Positions 37,205-46,351 of a stretch of 64,000 bases of DNA are shown piece by piece. Position numbers and translations under genes: made by a program. The DNA comes from Akkermansia massiliensis (lineage in GTDB: Bacteria; Verrucomicrobiota; Verrucomicrobiia; Verrucomicrobiales; Akkermansiaceae): assembly GCF_023516715.1 (NCBI RefSeq), contig NZ_JAMGSI010000001.1, positions 248,001 to 312,000 on the forward strand, written 5' to 3'. The number at the start of each line of letters is the position of its first letter. Position 1 is the stretch's first letter. The notes below the pieces were generated by a model. It worked only from the letters and a program-made list of their open reading frames with translations. It had not been told where the DNA came from and ran no database searches.

Positions 37205-37801
37205 TTATTCCGCGTCAATGTCCAGCGTGCTCTGGCTGGTCGGGGCGGGGGCTTCCGGTTCCGGAGTGAAGGTATGAACGGGGGCCGCTTTCTTCGCGGC
37301 GGAGGCTCCGGCGGTGCCTACCGTGGGGGCGCCTACGGTGGAATGGCCGATGAAGATCGCGCCGCCTTCAATAGCCAGGGAGGCGGCCTGGATGTCGCCT
37401 ACGAGTTCCGCGGTGCTTTTCAGTTCCACGCGGTCCGTAACCGTTACATTGCCGATGACCTTGCCGTGGATGATGACGGACTTGGTGTTGATTTCCGCGC
37501 GGATGACGGCATTCTGGCCTACGGAGAGCACCCCTTCGGAAGAAATGTCGCCTTCAACGGTGCCGTCAATCAGCAGGTCGTCGGAAAAACGCAGGGAGCC
37601 GACAACCTCCACGTCGGAGTTCAGCACGTTGCGGGTCAGTTGCTGGACGCGCGTAGTGGGGGCGTAGGAAGCGGGGGAGGGTACGGCTTCCGCAACCGGT
37701 TCGGGGGTGTCCTGGCTCTTGGCTACGTCCATCCAGCTGGGGGTGGATTCAGGATTCTTGTTGCCCTTGGGGGCGGGAACGGTGGTGAATGATCCAAACA
37801 T
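37205..37801 (-). CDS. Bactofilin cytoskeletal protein
   Basis: 198 residues. The beta-helical polymerising core (about 60-160: DVEVVGSLRFSDDLLIDGTV, EGDISSEGVLSVG, VIIHGKVIGNVTV) is flanked by disordered Pro/Ala-rich tails, the standard bactofilin plan. ATG at 37801 chosen: the N-terminus MFGSFTTVP immediately precedes the tail; a frame reaching 37894 adds 31 residues. Upstream DNA lies between divergent genes. Confidence 0.85.
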   Translation of the reverse strand: MFGSFTTVPAPKGNKNPESTPSWMDVAKSQDTPEPVAEAVPSPASYAPTTRVQQLTRNVLNSDVEVVGSLRFSDDLLIDGTVEGDISSEGVLSVGQNAVIRAEINTKSVIIHGKVIGNVTVTDRVELKSTAELVGDIQAASLAIEGGAIFIGHSTVGAPTVGTAGASAAKKAAPVHTFTPEPEAPAPTSQSTLDIDAE

Positions 37802-38012
37802 GGCGTTAAAAAGAGGGAGGGGTGAAAGGTAAGGTGGGAGTTCTTGAAACTCGTCCGGTTTAATGTACATCACCCGCTTGTGGATGTGAAACAATTTTCT
37901 CCGGAAGGGATAAAAAAATGTGTCTGTTTTTTATCGTTGCGTTACCCTTGGCGTTCCGGTAGTGTTTGACCATCCTTCCGCAGTTGTTTTCTGTGGGTAT
38001 TTCCGGTTTAAA

Positions 38013-39029
38013 ATGAGTGATTTATCTGACAATAAACCGCCCCTTTCCCCTGCCGCGCGCAGGAGCGGCGGAAAAGCGGGCGGCGCGCTGGGGCGCATTC
38101 TTTCCGTCATCTTCTTCATGATGGCGCTGGGGCTGTTTTTCGGCGGCCTTTTTTTCTGGCTCCAGAAGCGCCAGGCATCTCGGGATTCAGGGGCCGCCGC
38201 GCGGATTTGCGCCACGCCGGAGATGCTGTCCGGGGAATTGCAGGCCACGCTGAAGGACAAGGTGGACTACAGTTTCTGGCCTCCCTGCCACATCCCCCCG
38301 ATGGAGCGGCAGGACCTGCTGCGCAATTGCCTGGTGGAGGCGCAGAAATATTTGAGCGCTCCGGACGTGGTCCAGAAATCCTCCTTCGTGTGGAATTCCC
38401 TGCAATCGCTTCCTTTGATGGTCAGGCATTACGCCGTATCTCCGCCTGAGGTGATTGCCAGCAAGCCCGTGGGGCCTAAAAGTTTCGCCGTGCTTGAGGT
38501 GGAGGGGCATCCCTGCGCCCAGCTGCTGATAGGCTTTGAAAAGACGCCCGACATGGAATTCTGCTTTTTCAAGGATGGACAGGATGGCGCCTGGAAGCTG
38601 GACTGGCAGCAGTTCGCCCGCTACCAGCCGGTGAACTGGGAGGATTTTGTCCGTGGAAAAGGGGAGGACATCGCGGAATTCCGCGTGTGGATGATCCGGG
38701 ACCGCATGTCGGAGAATAAGGACAACTACGCGTTCAAGCTGATCGCTCCCGGAATGAACGGGTCGGAGGAGCGCAGCATTGCGCGGCCCATGGTTTATGT
38801 TCCCAGAAAATCGGAAACGGGCAAGCGACTGTTTATGCTGTTTAAAATCAATGAGGAAATGGAGCATTCCCCATACCGGGTGCTGAACGCTAATGACGAA
38901 CTTGACATGCTCCGCGTGCGCGTCCTGCTTTCCCGCAGCAAGGAGCCCAACCGCAAGGGGGAATATTCCTTCACCTTGGTGAAGCTGCTCGGGGAAGGGT
39001 GGTATGGCCTTTCCGTTGCAAATAAATAG
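38013..39029 (+). CDS. Uncharacterised single-pass membrane protein
   Basis: 338 residues. A short basic cytoplasmic tail (to about residue 27) is followed by one transmembrane helix (ILSVIFFMMALGLFFGGLFF) and a soluble domain of about 280 residues, presumably periplasmic. I recognise no family. The soluble part has WPPCHIPP and scattered Cys, and ends KLLGEGWYGLSV. Start ATG 38013; a longer frame to 37920 has a poor N-terminus. Divergent from the bactofilin gene. Confidence 0.7.
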   Translation: MSDLSDNKPPLSPAARRSGGKAGGALGRILSVIFFMMALGLFFGGLFFWLQKRQASRDSGAAARICATPEMLSGELQATLKDKVDYSFWPPCHIPPMERQDLLRNCLVEAQKYLSAPDVVQKSSFVWNSLQSLPLMVRHYAVSPPEVIASKPVGPKSFAVLEVEGHPCAQLLIGFEKTPDMEFCFFKDGQDGAWKLDWQQFARYQPVNWEDFVRGKGEDIAEFRVWMIRDRMSENKDNYAFKLIAPGMNGSEERSIARPMVYVPRKSETGKRLFMLFKINEEMEHSPYRVLNANDELDMLRVRVLLSRSKEPNRKGEYSFTLVKLLGEGWYGLSVANK

Positions 39030-39044
39030 TAACTTGCTTAGAAT

Positions 39045-39077
39045 AGGGGACTGCCATAGGAATACGGCAAGTCCCCT
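39045..39077. terminator. Bidirectional terminator between convergent genes
   Basis: AGGGGACT/AGTCCCCT stem extended by GCC/GGC with one bulged A. It lies between the convergent genes ending at 39029 and 39086 and marks the edge of the AT-rich island. Confidence 0.6.
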
Positions 39078-39085
39078 GATATTAT

Positions 39086-39481
39086 TTACCTTAGTTGTTG
39101 TGGAGATATTGTTACATCTATTCGGTTAGATGTTTTGACTTCTTGTACTGGTCTTCGCGACCAAATAGCTTTGCCATTACATGCTGCTGAGGCTTTGGGC
39201 CATTTTTTAGGATCGGGAGAAAATGCCTCAACTTTGGGGGTGCGCACTTTAGCTATTGGAGTCTTTTCATCTGCCTTCTCTGGAATAAATCCTGGAAGAA
39301 ACCACTCATATTTTAGCTCTTTCAAATTCCCTTTTTTCTTATCGTCATTTTCGCGCTTCATGATAGCTTCATAAGGATATATTGTATCTTGTTTACAGAT
39401 ATTTGGCCCTGATAACCGCATTTCATATGCCATTACAGTTGGGATTGACAAGAATATGATACATAATAATTTAGTCTTCAT
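39086..39481 (-). CDS. Small secreted protein of unknown function
   Basis: 131 residues with a signal peptide (about 1-18, ending VMA). The mature part is Lys-rich and has a Cys pair (NICKQD and AACNGK). No family recognised. Its start overlaps the end of the upstream propeller gene by 11 bp, so the two are translationally linked. AT-rich like its neighbours. Confidence 0.6.
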   Translation of the reverse strand: MKTKLLCIIFLSIPTVMAYEMRLSGPNICKQDTIYPYEAIMKRENDDKKKGNLKELKYEWFLPGFIPEKADEKTPIAKVRTPKVEAFSPDPKKWPKASAACNGKAIWSRRPVQEVKTSNRIDVTISPQQLR

Positions 39482-41906
39482 TTTCTTTTGTATTTCTATT
39501 TTTGTATGATTTCGAGATTTCTTCTATAAGTTTTTTCTGGTATTGATTTTTTAATTTATCTAGTTCAGCTTGGCTCATAGAAGAAATTTTCTCTTGCAGT
39601 TCTACCAGTTCAATTTTTGGTTTAACTTTACTGTTTGGTAGATAACTTTTCCAATCGAGACCCATGTATTCAATTACTTCGCATTCATCTACAGTGAGAG
39701 GTAATGTTCTAGGACTAAATGGAAAGAATTCTTGTGACCTGTATATAGCATATTCATCTTGTTTGTGATACCACTCTTCCAAGAATTTTTTTTGCACTGC
39801 TTCATGATCTTCCGATGTCCATATATTCAATATTTTTTTAAATTCTGTTTCTTTTTCTATTGCATTCAAGTGGCGGTATAAAGATAAGAGAAAACTTCTT
39901 TCTTGAGAAATTCCCTTTGGTGTAATCGGGATTTTTTTATTAAGAAGAAAAACATCTTTATTATTAAATATACTATTCATTTTTTCTTTTAAAAGATCCA
40001 TGCGGCTAATGAAAAGCCCGTTTAGTATAGCATCGCTTGAATAATTATTAAGAATTCGTATGCTGTAAGTTTCGGGACCGGACAGAATGAATGTTTTGTA
40101 GACACCACTACCATGGAAATCCTTCACTCGGCTACGTGCAAGAATTGGAGCCATTTGAATTTTTTCTCCTTCATCAAGTTTTCCGGATCTAACTTCAATA
40201 ATAAAATCCCTCCAAGTTCCTATATTATGATCTTTACCTTGATAATTATAAAAATACAGTGAACAAGAATGGTATCCTTCTGGTACTTGTATACTTGTCC
40301 AAATATCGGGCCCATCAAATTTAGATGCGTATTCTTCTCCATTATCGGACCATTCTGTTGCTATACGCGTACCTGTTTTCGGATTAAATAGTACATTAGG
40401 ATTTAATGACGCATTATCATTATGGGGACGTACAGACAAAGAATCTTCTTTCTGCTTATGAAATCCTAATATTTGATTGCTATCAATTTTAACATCCAAA
40501 TTGGCTATAATATCATTTCCCATATTGCAGGTCCCGCACAGGAGAGCATAATCTTTGCCGTAATATCCATACCAATCTCCTTTTGTCGCCCAGTCCTCTT
40601 TCCATGCGACAGCATAGGGGATTTTTTTTACCTTATGGTTGTTTTCCTCATCAACAACTTGGTTAAGTTTAACTGCTTCTTGATTCAGTTCATCACGAGT
40701 TTTAATAGAAGGAATAGGCGGGAAAGATGGAAAATCCTCTCTCTCAGCGACTTTTAATTGATTTCTTTTCTTCTCTTCGTGTATTTTGATAATGCCATGT
40801 CCATACGTTGCTGCATATACGCTTCCGTTTGGTAAAGTAAGCAACGATTTCACAAAGGGATTCTTAATATTTTTTGGGAATATACCTAATTTATTTTTTT
40901 TCAGATTGAGCGGATTAATTAAAACAGCTCCCTTTTGGCGGAATCCAATCCACCATCCTTCCTTGGTTTCCGCTAAACAAGTAACATAGTCCTCCGGTAG
41001 GAGCGACACTCCTGCTTTGGAAGAAATATCCCGGTCCACTTTGACATTCCATAATCCCTGGTTTTTGTCACGACAATCTTCTCCCCTTAGGTATTTCCAA
41101 CTACTTGTACCTTTTTTGAAGGCCAAGCCACTGTTAGTTCCTAAAAGGATATCGCCCTTTTTTGTTGGCAATATTGTATTACATAAATTCGAAGGAAGAC
41201 CTGAACCAAAACTTTCTATAGGTTGGCGTACCCGGTTCTCTTTGTCCCAGTACCACTTTGCCTGTTCAGTATTGATAATCTTATAATTCTGTTGTTCAGA
41301 TAATTGAGAAACACCTCCACATGCATAACCCAGCCAAAGGTTTCCTTTATCATCATAGGCAAGAGTTTCTACTTGATCTTCCACCAAACCCTCTGCACGC
41401 GTTAGATTGAGCCATTGATTCGTTTGTGGTTTAAAGACATTCACTCCACCGGAGGTAGCAATAGCAACGTCTCCAGTTACAGGAGATACGGCTATGTCAA
41501 AAATACGTTCACCGAGCAAAGCATTTTCACGATTGTAGGTTTTCCATTTCTCTCCATTAAATACTGATACCCCTTCATTATCCGTGCCAACCCAGATGCG
41601 ACCTTGTTTATCTTCAGCAATGGAATAATAATTGGTTTCTTTTTTAAGACCATGATAATAGGATATGTCCAACCAGCTTTCTTTTCCCGCTTGCGCTTTT
41701 TCCAAAGGTTTCAGACAGTAGATTCCCTGTCCTTCGCTCGTTATCCAGATTGAACCATCAGAAGCTAATAGGCAATCAGTAAGATATTCTGCGGGACACG
41801 GCGGCAGTTGGTCAGAAAATTCTATAGTCCGATCTTTTCCATAGACTGATGATAAAGAAATCAGACACGCGATTAAAATTCTTTGTATTCTCTGATGTAA
41901 TTTCAT
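39471..41906 (-). CDS. Large secreted protein with N-terminal beta-propeller repeats
   Basis: 811 residues with a signal peptide (about 1-23, ending VYG). The first 350 residues or so hold two-component-regulator-propeller-type blades: SDGSIWITSEGQGIYCL, DKQGRIWVGTDNEGVSVFNG, DDKGNLWLGYACGGVSQLS and NGSVYAATYGHGIIKI. The remaining 450 residues are not recognised; a stretch near YHSCSLYFYNYQGKDHN may be a beta-sandwich. No kinase or DNA-binding domain follows, so it is not a hybrid sensor. AT-rich composition suggests horizontal acquisition. Confidence 0.75.
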   Translation of the reverse strand: MKLHQRIQRILIACLISLSSVYGKDRTIEFSDQLPPCPAEYLTDCLLASDGSIWITSEGQGIYCLKPLEKAQAGKESWLDISYYHGLKKETNYYSIAEDKQGRIWVGTDNEGVSVFNGEKWKTYNRENALLGERIFDIAVSPVTGDVAIATSGGVNVFKPQTNQWLNLTRAEGLVEDQVETLAYDDKGNLWLGYACGGVSQLSEQQNYKIINTEQAKWYWDKENRVRQPIESFGSGLPSNLCNTILPTKKGDILLGTNSGLAFKKGTSSWKYLRGEDCRDKNQGLWNVKVDRDISSKAGVSLLPEDYVTCLAETKEGWWIGFRQKGAVLINPLNLKKNKLGIFPKNIKNPFVKSLLTLPNGSVYAATYGHGIIKIHEEKKRNQLKVAEREDFPSFPPIPSIKTRDELNQEAVKLNQVVDEENNHKVKKIPYAVAWKEDWATKGDWYGYYGKDYALLCGTCNMGNDIIANLDVKIDSNQILGFHKQKEDSLSVRPHNDNASLNPNVLFNPKTGTRIATEWSDNGEEYASKFDGPDIWTSIQVPEGYHSCSLYFYNYQGKDHNIGTWRDFIIEVRSGKLDEGEKIQMAPILARSRVKDFHGSGVYKTFILSGPETYSIRILNNYSSDAILNGLFISRMDLLKEKMNSIFNNKDVFLLNKKIPITPKGISQERSFLLSLYRHLNAIEKETEFKKILNIWTSEDHEAVQKKFLEEWYHKQDEYAIYRSQEFFPFSPRTLPLTVDECEVIEYMGLDWKSYLPNSKVKPKIELVELQEKISSMSQAELDKLKNQYQKKLIEEISKSYKNRNTKENED

Positions 41907-41956
41907 AATTATCTAATTAAAAAGTTAATATTAATTGGCATGGCTATTTCTAATAT

Positions 41957-43753
41957 TTATTTTTGCAGGGAATGGTAATATTCCAGATCATGTTTATTTT
42001 TTGAAAGAGTAGCTATATCAATTCCAACTTTGATCAATTCATTTCTTATCCCTGTGATATTATCGGTTTCCTCCTTGAGAAGTCTTTTTAAGAAGATATT
42101 TCCGAGTTCAATCAATCGTGGATCATTCCACAGTTTTTGACATTCAGCATAGAATTTGAGATGTTTGATTGACTCGGAGCTGTTGGGTAATAATCCTTCA
42201 ATAGCTTGTTCCAAGATAATTAAGGTTTTCTTTTTGGTTGAAAATTTTATTTTATTGGTTTTGTAGTATAAAAGCCAGTCACTATAAAATATACGCCTTT
42301 TATGCACATTATATATTACTTTACCTTTTATTTCAGGAATATCATTTGCCAAACATTTTGAAAATGATTGCATGTACAACTGAATGGCGGAGTCTTCTAC
42401 TCGTTCTTTTTGTATAATTTGAGAAATTATTTTATATTTATCTTGTTTTTTAAGATTCAATGGTATGAATTGATCAAGAAGATATTGTGCTGCTATAGGA
42501 TCCTTACGGAATGAGTATACAATTTTTTGAGCTAACTGATATTTCTTTTCAGTGGATATCTGTCTGGATTGCATAGAAATAAAATCCTGCCATGCAGCAA
42601 TATTTTTACCATATGCTTTTTCGATAGCTTTACGGGATAAAATATTTTTATTAATATTGTTTTTGCTTAAGCTGGAGTAAGCCCGGCATAATTCCGAATC
42701 TCTTGCTTCATTTAATTGCTCAAATCTCACAAAGGAAGAAATTATTGCCGGAGGTCCTTCCCATGGAGACATATTTGAACTCCCAGGAAGTTTCCAACCG
42801 GAGTGGCCCCCGGACCAAACCCAGCCATAAATATTATTTCCGATGACCCATTCACCAGATAGATTTTTGTATACAAAAGCACAGTGTCCTGGTTGTCCGA
42901 TCGGATAAGCTGGAACGCCGCGGGACGCTAAAAAACCTGCAGCTCCTTTAGAAACTGCTCCACAAACACCTCCATATTCATTTAAAATAGCTAGTGTCGT
43001 TGGTTTGTAATCATAAAATGGAGCTCCGGCATGTATACTGACTCCGTTTTTATTTTTTTCTCTGTAGGGAATGAACTGAGTTGCGCTGCCTGCACTTTCT
43101 GATTTGAATTTATTTCTAGTTTTACTAAATCTCTGTCCCCATTCCAAATCTTCAACGTTATGATGGTGGTGGTAGAGAATTGCCATTTCCCAAGCGTTTA
43201 GATGATCATATTGCTTAAATAAATCTCCATTATTTCTTGATTTTTTATAAAATTCATATCTCTCCAGACTTTGTTCAAGTCCTTCTTTTAATTCTGGATG
43301 TGCTTCAAGTCCGCATCCTAAAGCAGAGACCAAATCAATTCCCTCAAGCTTTTTGTTTTCTCTTAGCCAAATTTCTCTAATGACATTAAGAGTACCGCTA
43401 TTACCCCGGTTGGCTTTTGCGAGTTGCTGAAAGATAACTGGATTTTTTAATAAAAAATTACAAAATTCATTATCTTGAAGAGCTTCAATAAAACAATTGT
43501 TTTTCTTGGTTATATTTTAAAAAAATCTATTGATATAACAAACATGCTCAATATCTTTGTTTTCTAAAAGGGAGTTAAGAGATTCTTCATTTAGTGTTTT
43601 CGCATCAATTGTCTGAATAATTACCCGTTCTGTTACATTACTCACTAATCGCGCACTACCACTATGCAATGCACTTTTTACTTCTGCAGGAACTTCTGCA
43701 GATGAAATCTGTAGAGAAATAGAAAGTAAAATGTAGAGGAAGTTTTTTACCAT
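41957..43753 (-). pseudogene. Secreted transglutaminase-like protein, broken by one in-frame stop
   Basis: One reading frame of 599 codons is interrupted only by TAA at 43517-43519 (codon 79). Before it lie a signal peptide (LYILLSISLQISSAE) and about 60 residues; after it the frame continues without an early ATG (first usable start is TTG at 43333). The later part has YGGVCGAVSKGAAGFLASRG and PIGQPGHCAFVYKN, matching the Cys and His of the transglutaminase/protease-like fold. The stop adjoins a T7 run, but a one-base slip would not restore the frame, so a substitution is most likely. A truncated product from 43333 cannot be excluded. Confidence 0.75.
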
Positions 43754-43958
43754 ATTTTTGATAAAATTTGGTATGAAAGATAGCGTTTAGATTAGTATCT
43801 GACTTTTTTAAAGCATCTATTTTTGTAATATGGGTGCCAACACACATCCTTATCCAAAGACTATCAATGAAAAAGAGAAATTGTCAAACATTTTTTTCTG
43901 ATTGACGATCAATTTTTTTGTTTCAAAAGTGCAGAAGAGAATCAAGAAATAGATGGAA

Positions 43959-44411
43959 TCATCGGCGGCGGAAATGGGACGGAAGTCCGCCGTAAGGGGG
44001 CCTGGGGCGGTAGGGACGGCAATGCGGACGGGGAGACGGGTACGCCATTCCATGCTGCGGATGCGCGGAGCGGCGTCCGCGGCAGACGCCCGCAGGCCAG
44101 AAGGGGCCGTGATAATGCGGCCTGGGATTCCAGGCGGGAACGTAGCAGCCGCGGTAGATGCCCCTGATGACGTAGATGGGCATGCCTGCGGGGGAATAGG
44201 CGTAAATGGGCCGGCCGCATGCGGAATAGCCCCAGATAGGGAATCCGGAGGAGTCATACAGGAGGCTGACTTGTCCTCCCGGGGCCATGCGGATTTCACC
44301 GTGCAGATGGATTCCGGCTTCCGCAACGGAAGGTGGGAAGGCCAGGAGGGCAAACAGGGCGCTCCCGGCGCAGTAGGAAAGGAGGTTGTTTTTGACGAGG
44401 TTGTTTTTCAT
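43959..44411 (-). CDS. Small secreted Pro/Tyr/Arg-rich protein
   Basis: 150 residues with a signal peptide (about 1-32, ending AEA). Then IHLHGEIRM, a YDSSGFPIWGYSACGRPIYA tract in which short P-I-Y/W-G-Y phrases repeat, and a basic His/Pro/Arg-rich tail ending FRRR. No family known. The first 12 codons contain a tandem 15-bp repeat (KNNLV KNNLL). High GC, so it lies outside the AT-rich island. Confidence 0.6.
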   Translation of the reverse strand: MKNNLVKNNLLSYCAGSALFALLAFPPSVAEAGIHLHGEIRMAPGGQVSLLYDSSGFPIWGYSACGRPIYAYSPAGMPIYVIRGIYRGCYVPAWNPRPHYHGPFWPAGVCRGRRSAHPQHGMAYPSPRPHCRPYRPRPPYGGLPSHFRRR

Positions 44412-44558
44412 CGGCTTCTTGAATGATGTTCAGGGGCGGTTATCCGGTAAAGCGGAGGCCCGGGACTGTTTTGTGTAATTTTCCGCGCCCGTTTTCCGGA
44501 CGGCGCCGGAGGGTAATCCCTTCTTGACCTGCGGGGATAGGGCGGGCAAAGTGGCCGC

Positions 44559-45350
44559 GTGACGAGATTCAGACCATGCATTGATTTACATGACGGGCGC
44601 GTGAAGCAGATCGTGGGCGGTTCCCTGACGCAGGACGGCGCTTCCCTGCGCACCAATTTCGTCTCCGACCGCGGCGCGGCATGGTATGCGGATTTGTACC
44701 GCAGGGACGGCCTGCACGGCGGCCACGTGATCAAGCTGGGACCCGGCAACGACCTTGCGGCGCGGGAAGCCCTGGCGGCGTGGCCGGGCGGCCTCCAGGT
44801 AGGCGGCGGCATAACGCCGGGGAACGCGAAGGAATGGATTTCAGCCGGAGCCAGCCATGTGATCGTCACCTCCTGCCTGTTTGATGCGGAGGGGAAATTT
44901 CTGGAGGGGAAGCTTAAGGACCTTGTTTCCGCCGTGGGCGCGGAACGCCTGGTGCTGGATTTGAGCTGCCGCAGGGTTCCGGGCGGCTGGGCCGTGGCCA
45001 TGAACCGGTGGCAGACCTTGACGGAGCTCCGGGTGACGGCGGAGACGCTGGACATGCTGGCGGAGCACTGCGCGGAGTTTCTTATCCATGCGGCGGACGT
45101 GGAAGGCCTCTGCACGGGCATTGACCGGGAACTGGTGGAGATGCTGGGAAGCTGGCGCCGCCTGCCCATGACCTATGCCGGCGGAATCAGCCGTATTCAG
45201 GATTTTGACGAGATAGACGCCCTGAGCGGCGGCGCGATGGACGCCACGGCGGGGAGCGCCCTGGACCTGTTCGGGGGCGGCCTTATCAGGTACGCGGACC
45301 TGGTGGCGAGGCAAAGCGGGAAATCCGGGACGGAAAGGCGCAAGGCATGA
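44559..45350 (+). CDS. hisA: ProFAR isomerase, eukaryotic-type HisA
   Basis: 263 residues. Isomerises ProFAR to PRFAR in histidine synthesis. It opens RFRPCIDLHDGRVKQIVGGS and has GLQVGGGITPGNA and MTYAGGISRIQDFDEID phosphate-binding loops. These are the features of the fungal/plant HIS6-like subfamily rather than of the usual bacterial HisA. GTG start at 44559. It is the first of a short operon; the next gene overlaps by ATGA. Other his genes in the window (hisB, hisH) lie about 16 kb away. Confidence 0.9.
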   Translation: MTRFRPCIDLHDGRVKQIVGGSLTQDGASLRTNFVSDRGAAWYADLYRRDGLHGGHVIKLGPGNDLAAREALAAWPGGLQVGGGITPGNAKEWISAGASHVIVTSCLFDAEGKFLEGKLKDLVSAVGAERLVLDLSCRRVPGGWAVAMNRWQTLTELRVTAETLDMLAEHCAEFLIHAADVEGLCTGIDRELVEMLGSWRRLPMTYAGGISRIQDFDEIDALSGGAMDATAGSALDLFGGGLIRYADLVARQSGKSGTERRKA

Positions 45351-45637
45351 AGCTGGCCCTGAAAGTCATTCCCAACGCGAAGAAGAGCGAAGCCGCGGGC
45401 TGGGAGGACGATCCCCGTGCCGGACGCGTGCTGAAGCTGCGCATTGCCGCGCCTCCCGTGGAGGGGAAGGCGAACAGGGCCGTCATCCTGTTCCTGTCCG
45501 CCTGGCTGGACGTTCCCCGGTCCGCCGTCAGCCTGCTGCGCGGAGAGTCAGCCCGGCTGAAAGTGGTGGAGCTGCCGGACGGCTGCGCGGAAAAGCTTGC
45601 CCGGCTGCTGCCTGAGGCAGGCGTTCCGGAAGCTTAG
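45347..45637 (+). CDS. YggU/DUF167 family protein
   Basis: 96 residues, the full family length. Conserved segments are LKVIPNAKKSEAAGW, LKLRIAAPPVEGKANRAVI and LLRGESARLKVVEL. The family is widespread and lacks an assigned role. Overlaps hisA by ATGA. Confidence 0.9.
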   Translation: MKLALKVIPNAKKSEAAGWEDDPRAGRVLKLRIAAPPVEGKANRAVILFLSAWLDVPRSAVSLLRGESARLKVVELPDGCAEKLARLLPEAGVPEA

Positions 45638-45737
45638 GGAGGCTGGCCGGAAAGCCGCCATTCCCTTTTCTGCGTAGATGAGTTGCATCATGTTCCGGTC
45701 ATCACGCGTCAAACGTCATCCATGTCTTAGCAGGCCG

Positions 45738-45766
45738 TTGACGCATTCGGTAAAAGTATCTACATT
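45738..45766 (+). promoter_or_regulatory. Candidate sigma-70 promoter of grpE-dnaJ
   Basis: TTGACG (45738-45743), 17-bp spacer, TACATT (45761-45766). The predicted transcript start would fall at or next to the grpE ATG at 45773, so the mRNA may be leaderless; no Shine-Dalgarno precedes that ATG. Confidence 0.35.
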
Positions 45767-45772
45767 GTCCGC

Positions 45773-46327
45773 ATGAGCAACGAAGAGAAAGAGAAGAACG
45801 CGGAAGCGGAAGAGCAGGAAGTTCTGGAACAGGCCCAGGACGCCCCCGCAGAGGAAAAAGGAGCGGAAGCTTCCCTGGAAGAGGAATTGCTTAAATGGAG
45901 GGATACCGCCATGCGCACTGCCGCGGAATATGACAATTACCGCAAGCGCATGGTGAAGGAAAAGGAAGAATGCGCCAAGTTTGCCAACCAGCGCCTGCTG
46001 GAAGAATTGCTGCCGGTGATTGACAATTTTGAAATGGGCATGGCGGCGGCCAGCGCGGACACCGCCTCCATGATTTACATCGGCATGAGCATGGTGAAGA
46101 AGCAGTTGGACGAATTTCTTTCCAGCAATGGCGTGAGCGCCATTGAACCGGTAGTGGGCAGCATGTTTGACCACGCCACGGAGGAAGCCCTCCAGCGCGA
46201 ACCCTCCGACCAGCCTGAAGGCACCGTGCTCCGCGTCATCCGCAAGGGATACAAGCTGAAGGACAGGCTTCTGCGCCCGGCAAACGTCGTGGTGGCCGAG
46301 ACTCCGGAACCCGAACCGCAAGTTTGA
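45773..46327 (+). CDS. grpE: Nucleotide exchange factor GrpE
   Basis: 184 residues. Drives ADP release from DnaK. It has an acidic disordered N-terminus (1-40), a long coiled coil with AAEYDNYRKRMVKEKEE, and the C-terminal beta domain with PVVGSMFDHATEEALQREPS and VIRKGYKLKDRLLRPANVVV. Lies 24 bp before dnaJ; dnaK is not in the window. Confidence 0.96.
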   Translation: MSNEEKEKNAEAEEQEVLEQAQDAPAEEKGAEASLEEELLKWRDTAMRTAAEYDNYRKRMVKEKEECAKFANQRLLEELLPVIDNFEMGMAAASADTASMIYIGMSMVKKQLDEFLSSNGVSAIEPVVGSMFDHATEEALQREPSDQPEGTVLRVIRKGYKLKDRLLRPANVVVAETPEPEPQV

Positions 46328-46351
46328 CCGTTTTTTTAACATTCACGCCAC

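Noticed and set aside
41957-43333. Independent TTG-started 458-residue gene
   Set aside because: The upstream frame with a signal peptide is in the same phase and continuous apart from one stop, so one broken gene is the simpler reading.
43517-43525. Phase variation by slippage of the T7 run
   Set aside because: Both halves are already in one frame; adding or removing one base leads to other stops soon after and cannot restore the protein.
45638-45772. CIRCE heat-shock operator upstream of grpE
   Set aside because: No TTAGCACTC/GAGTGCTAA-like repeat is present.
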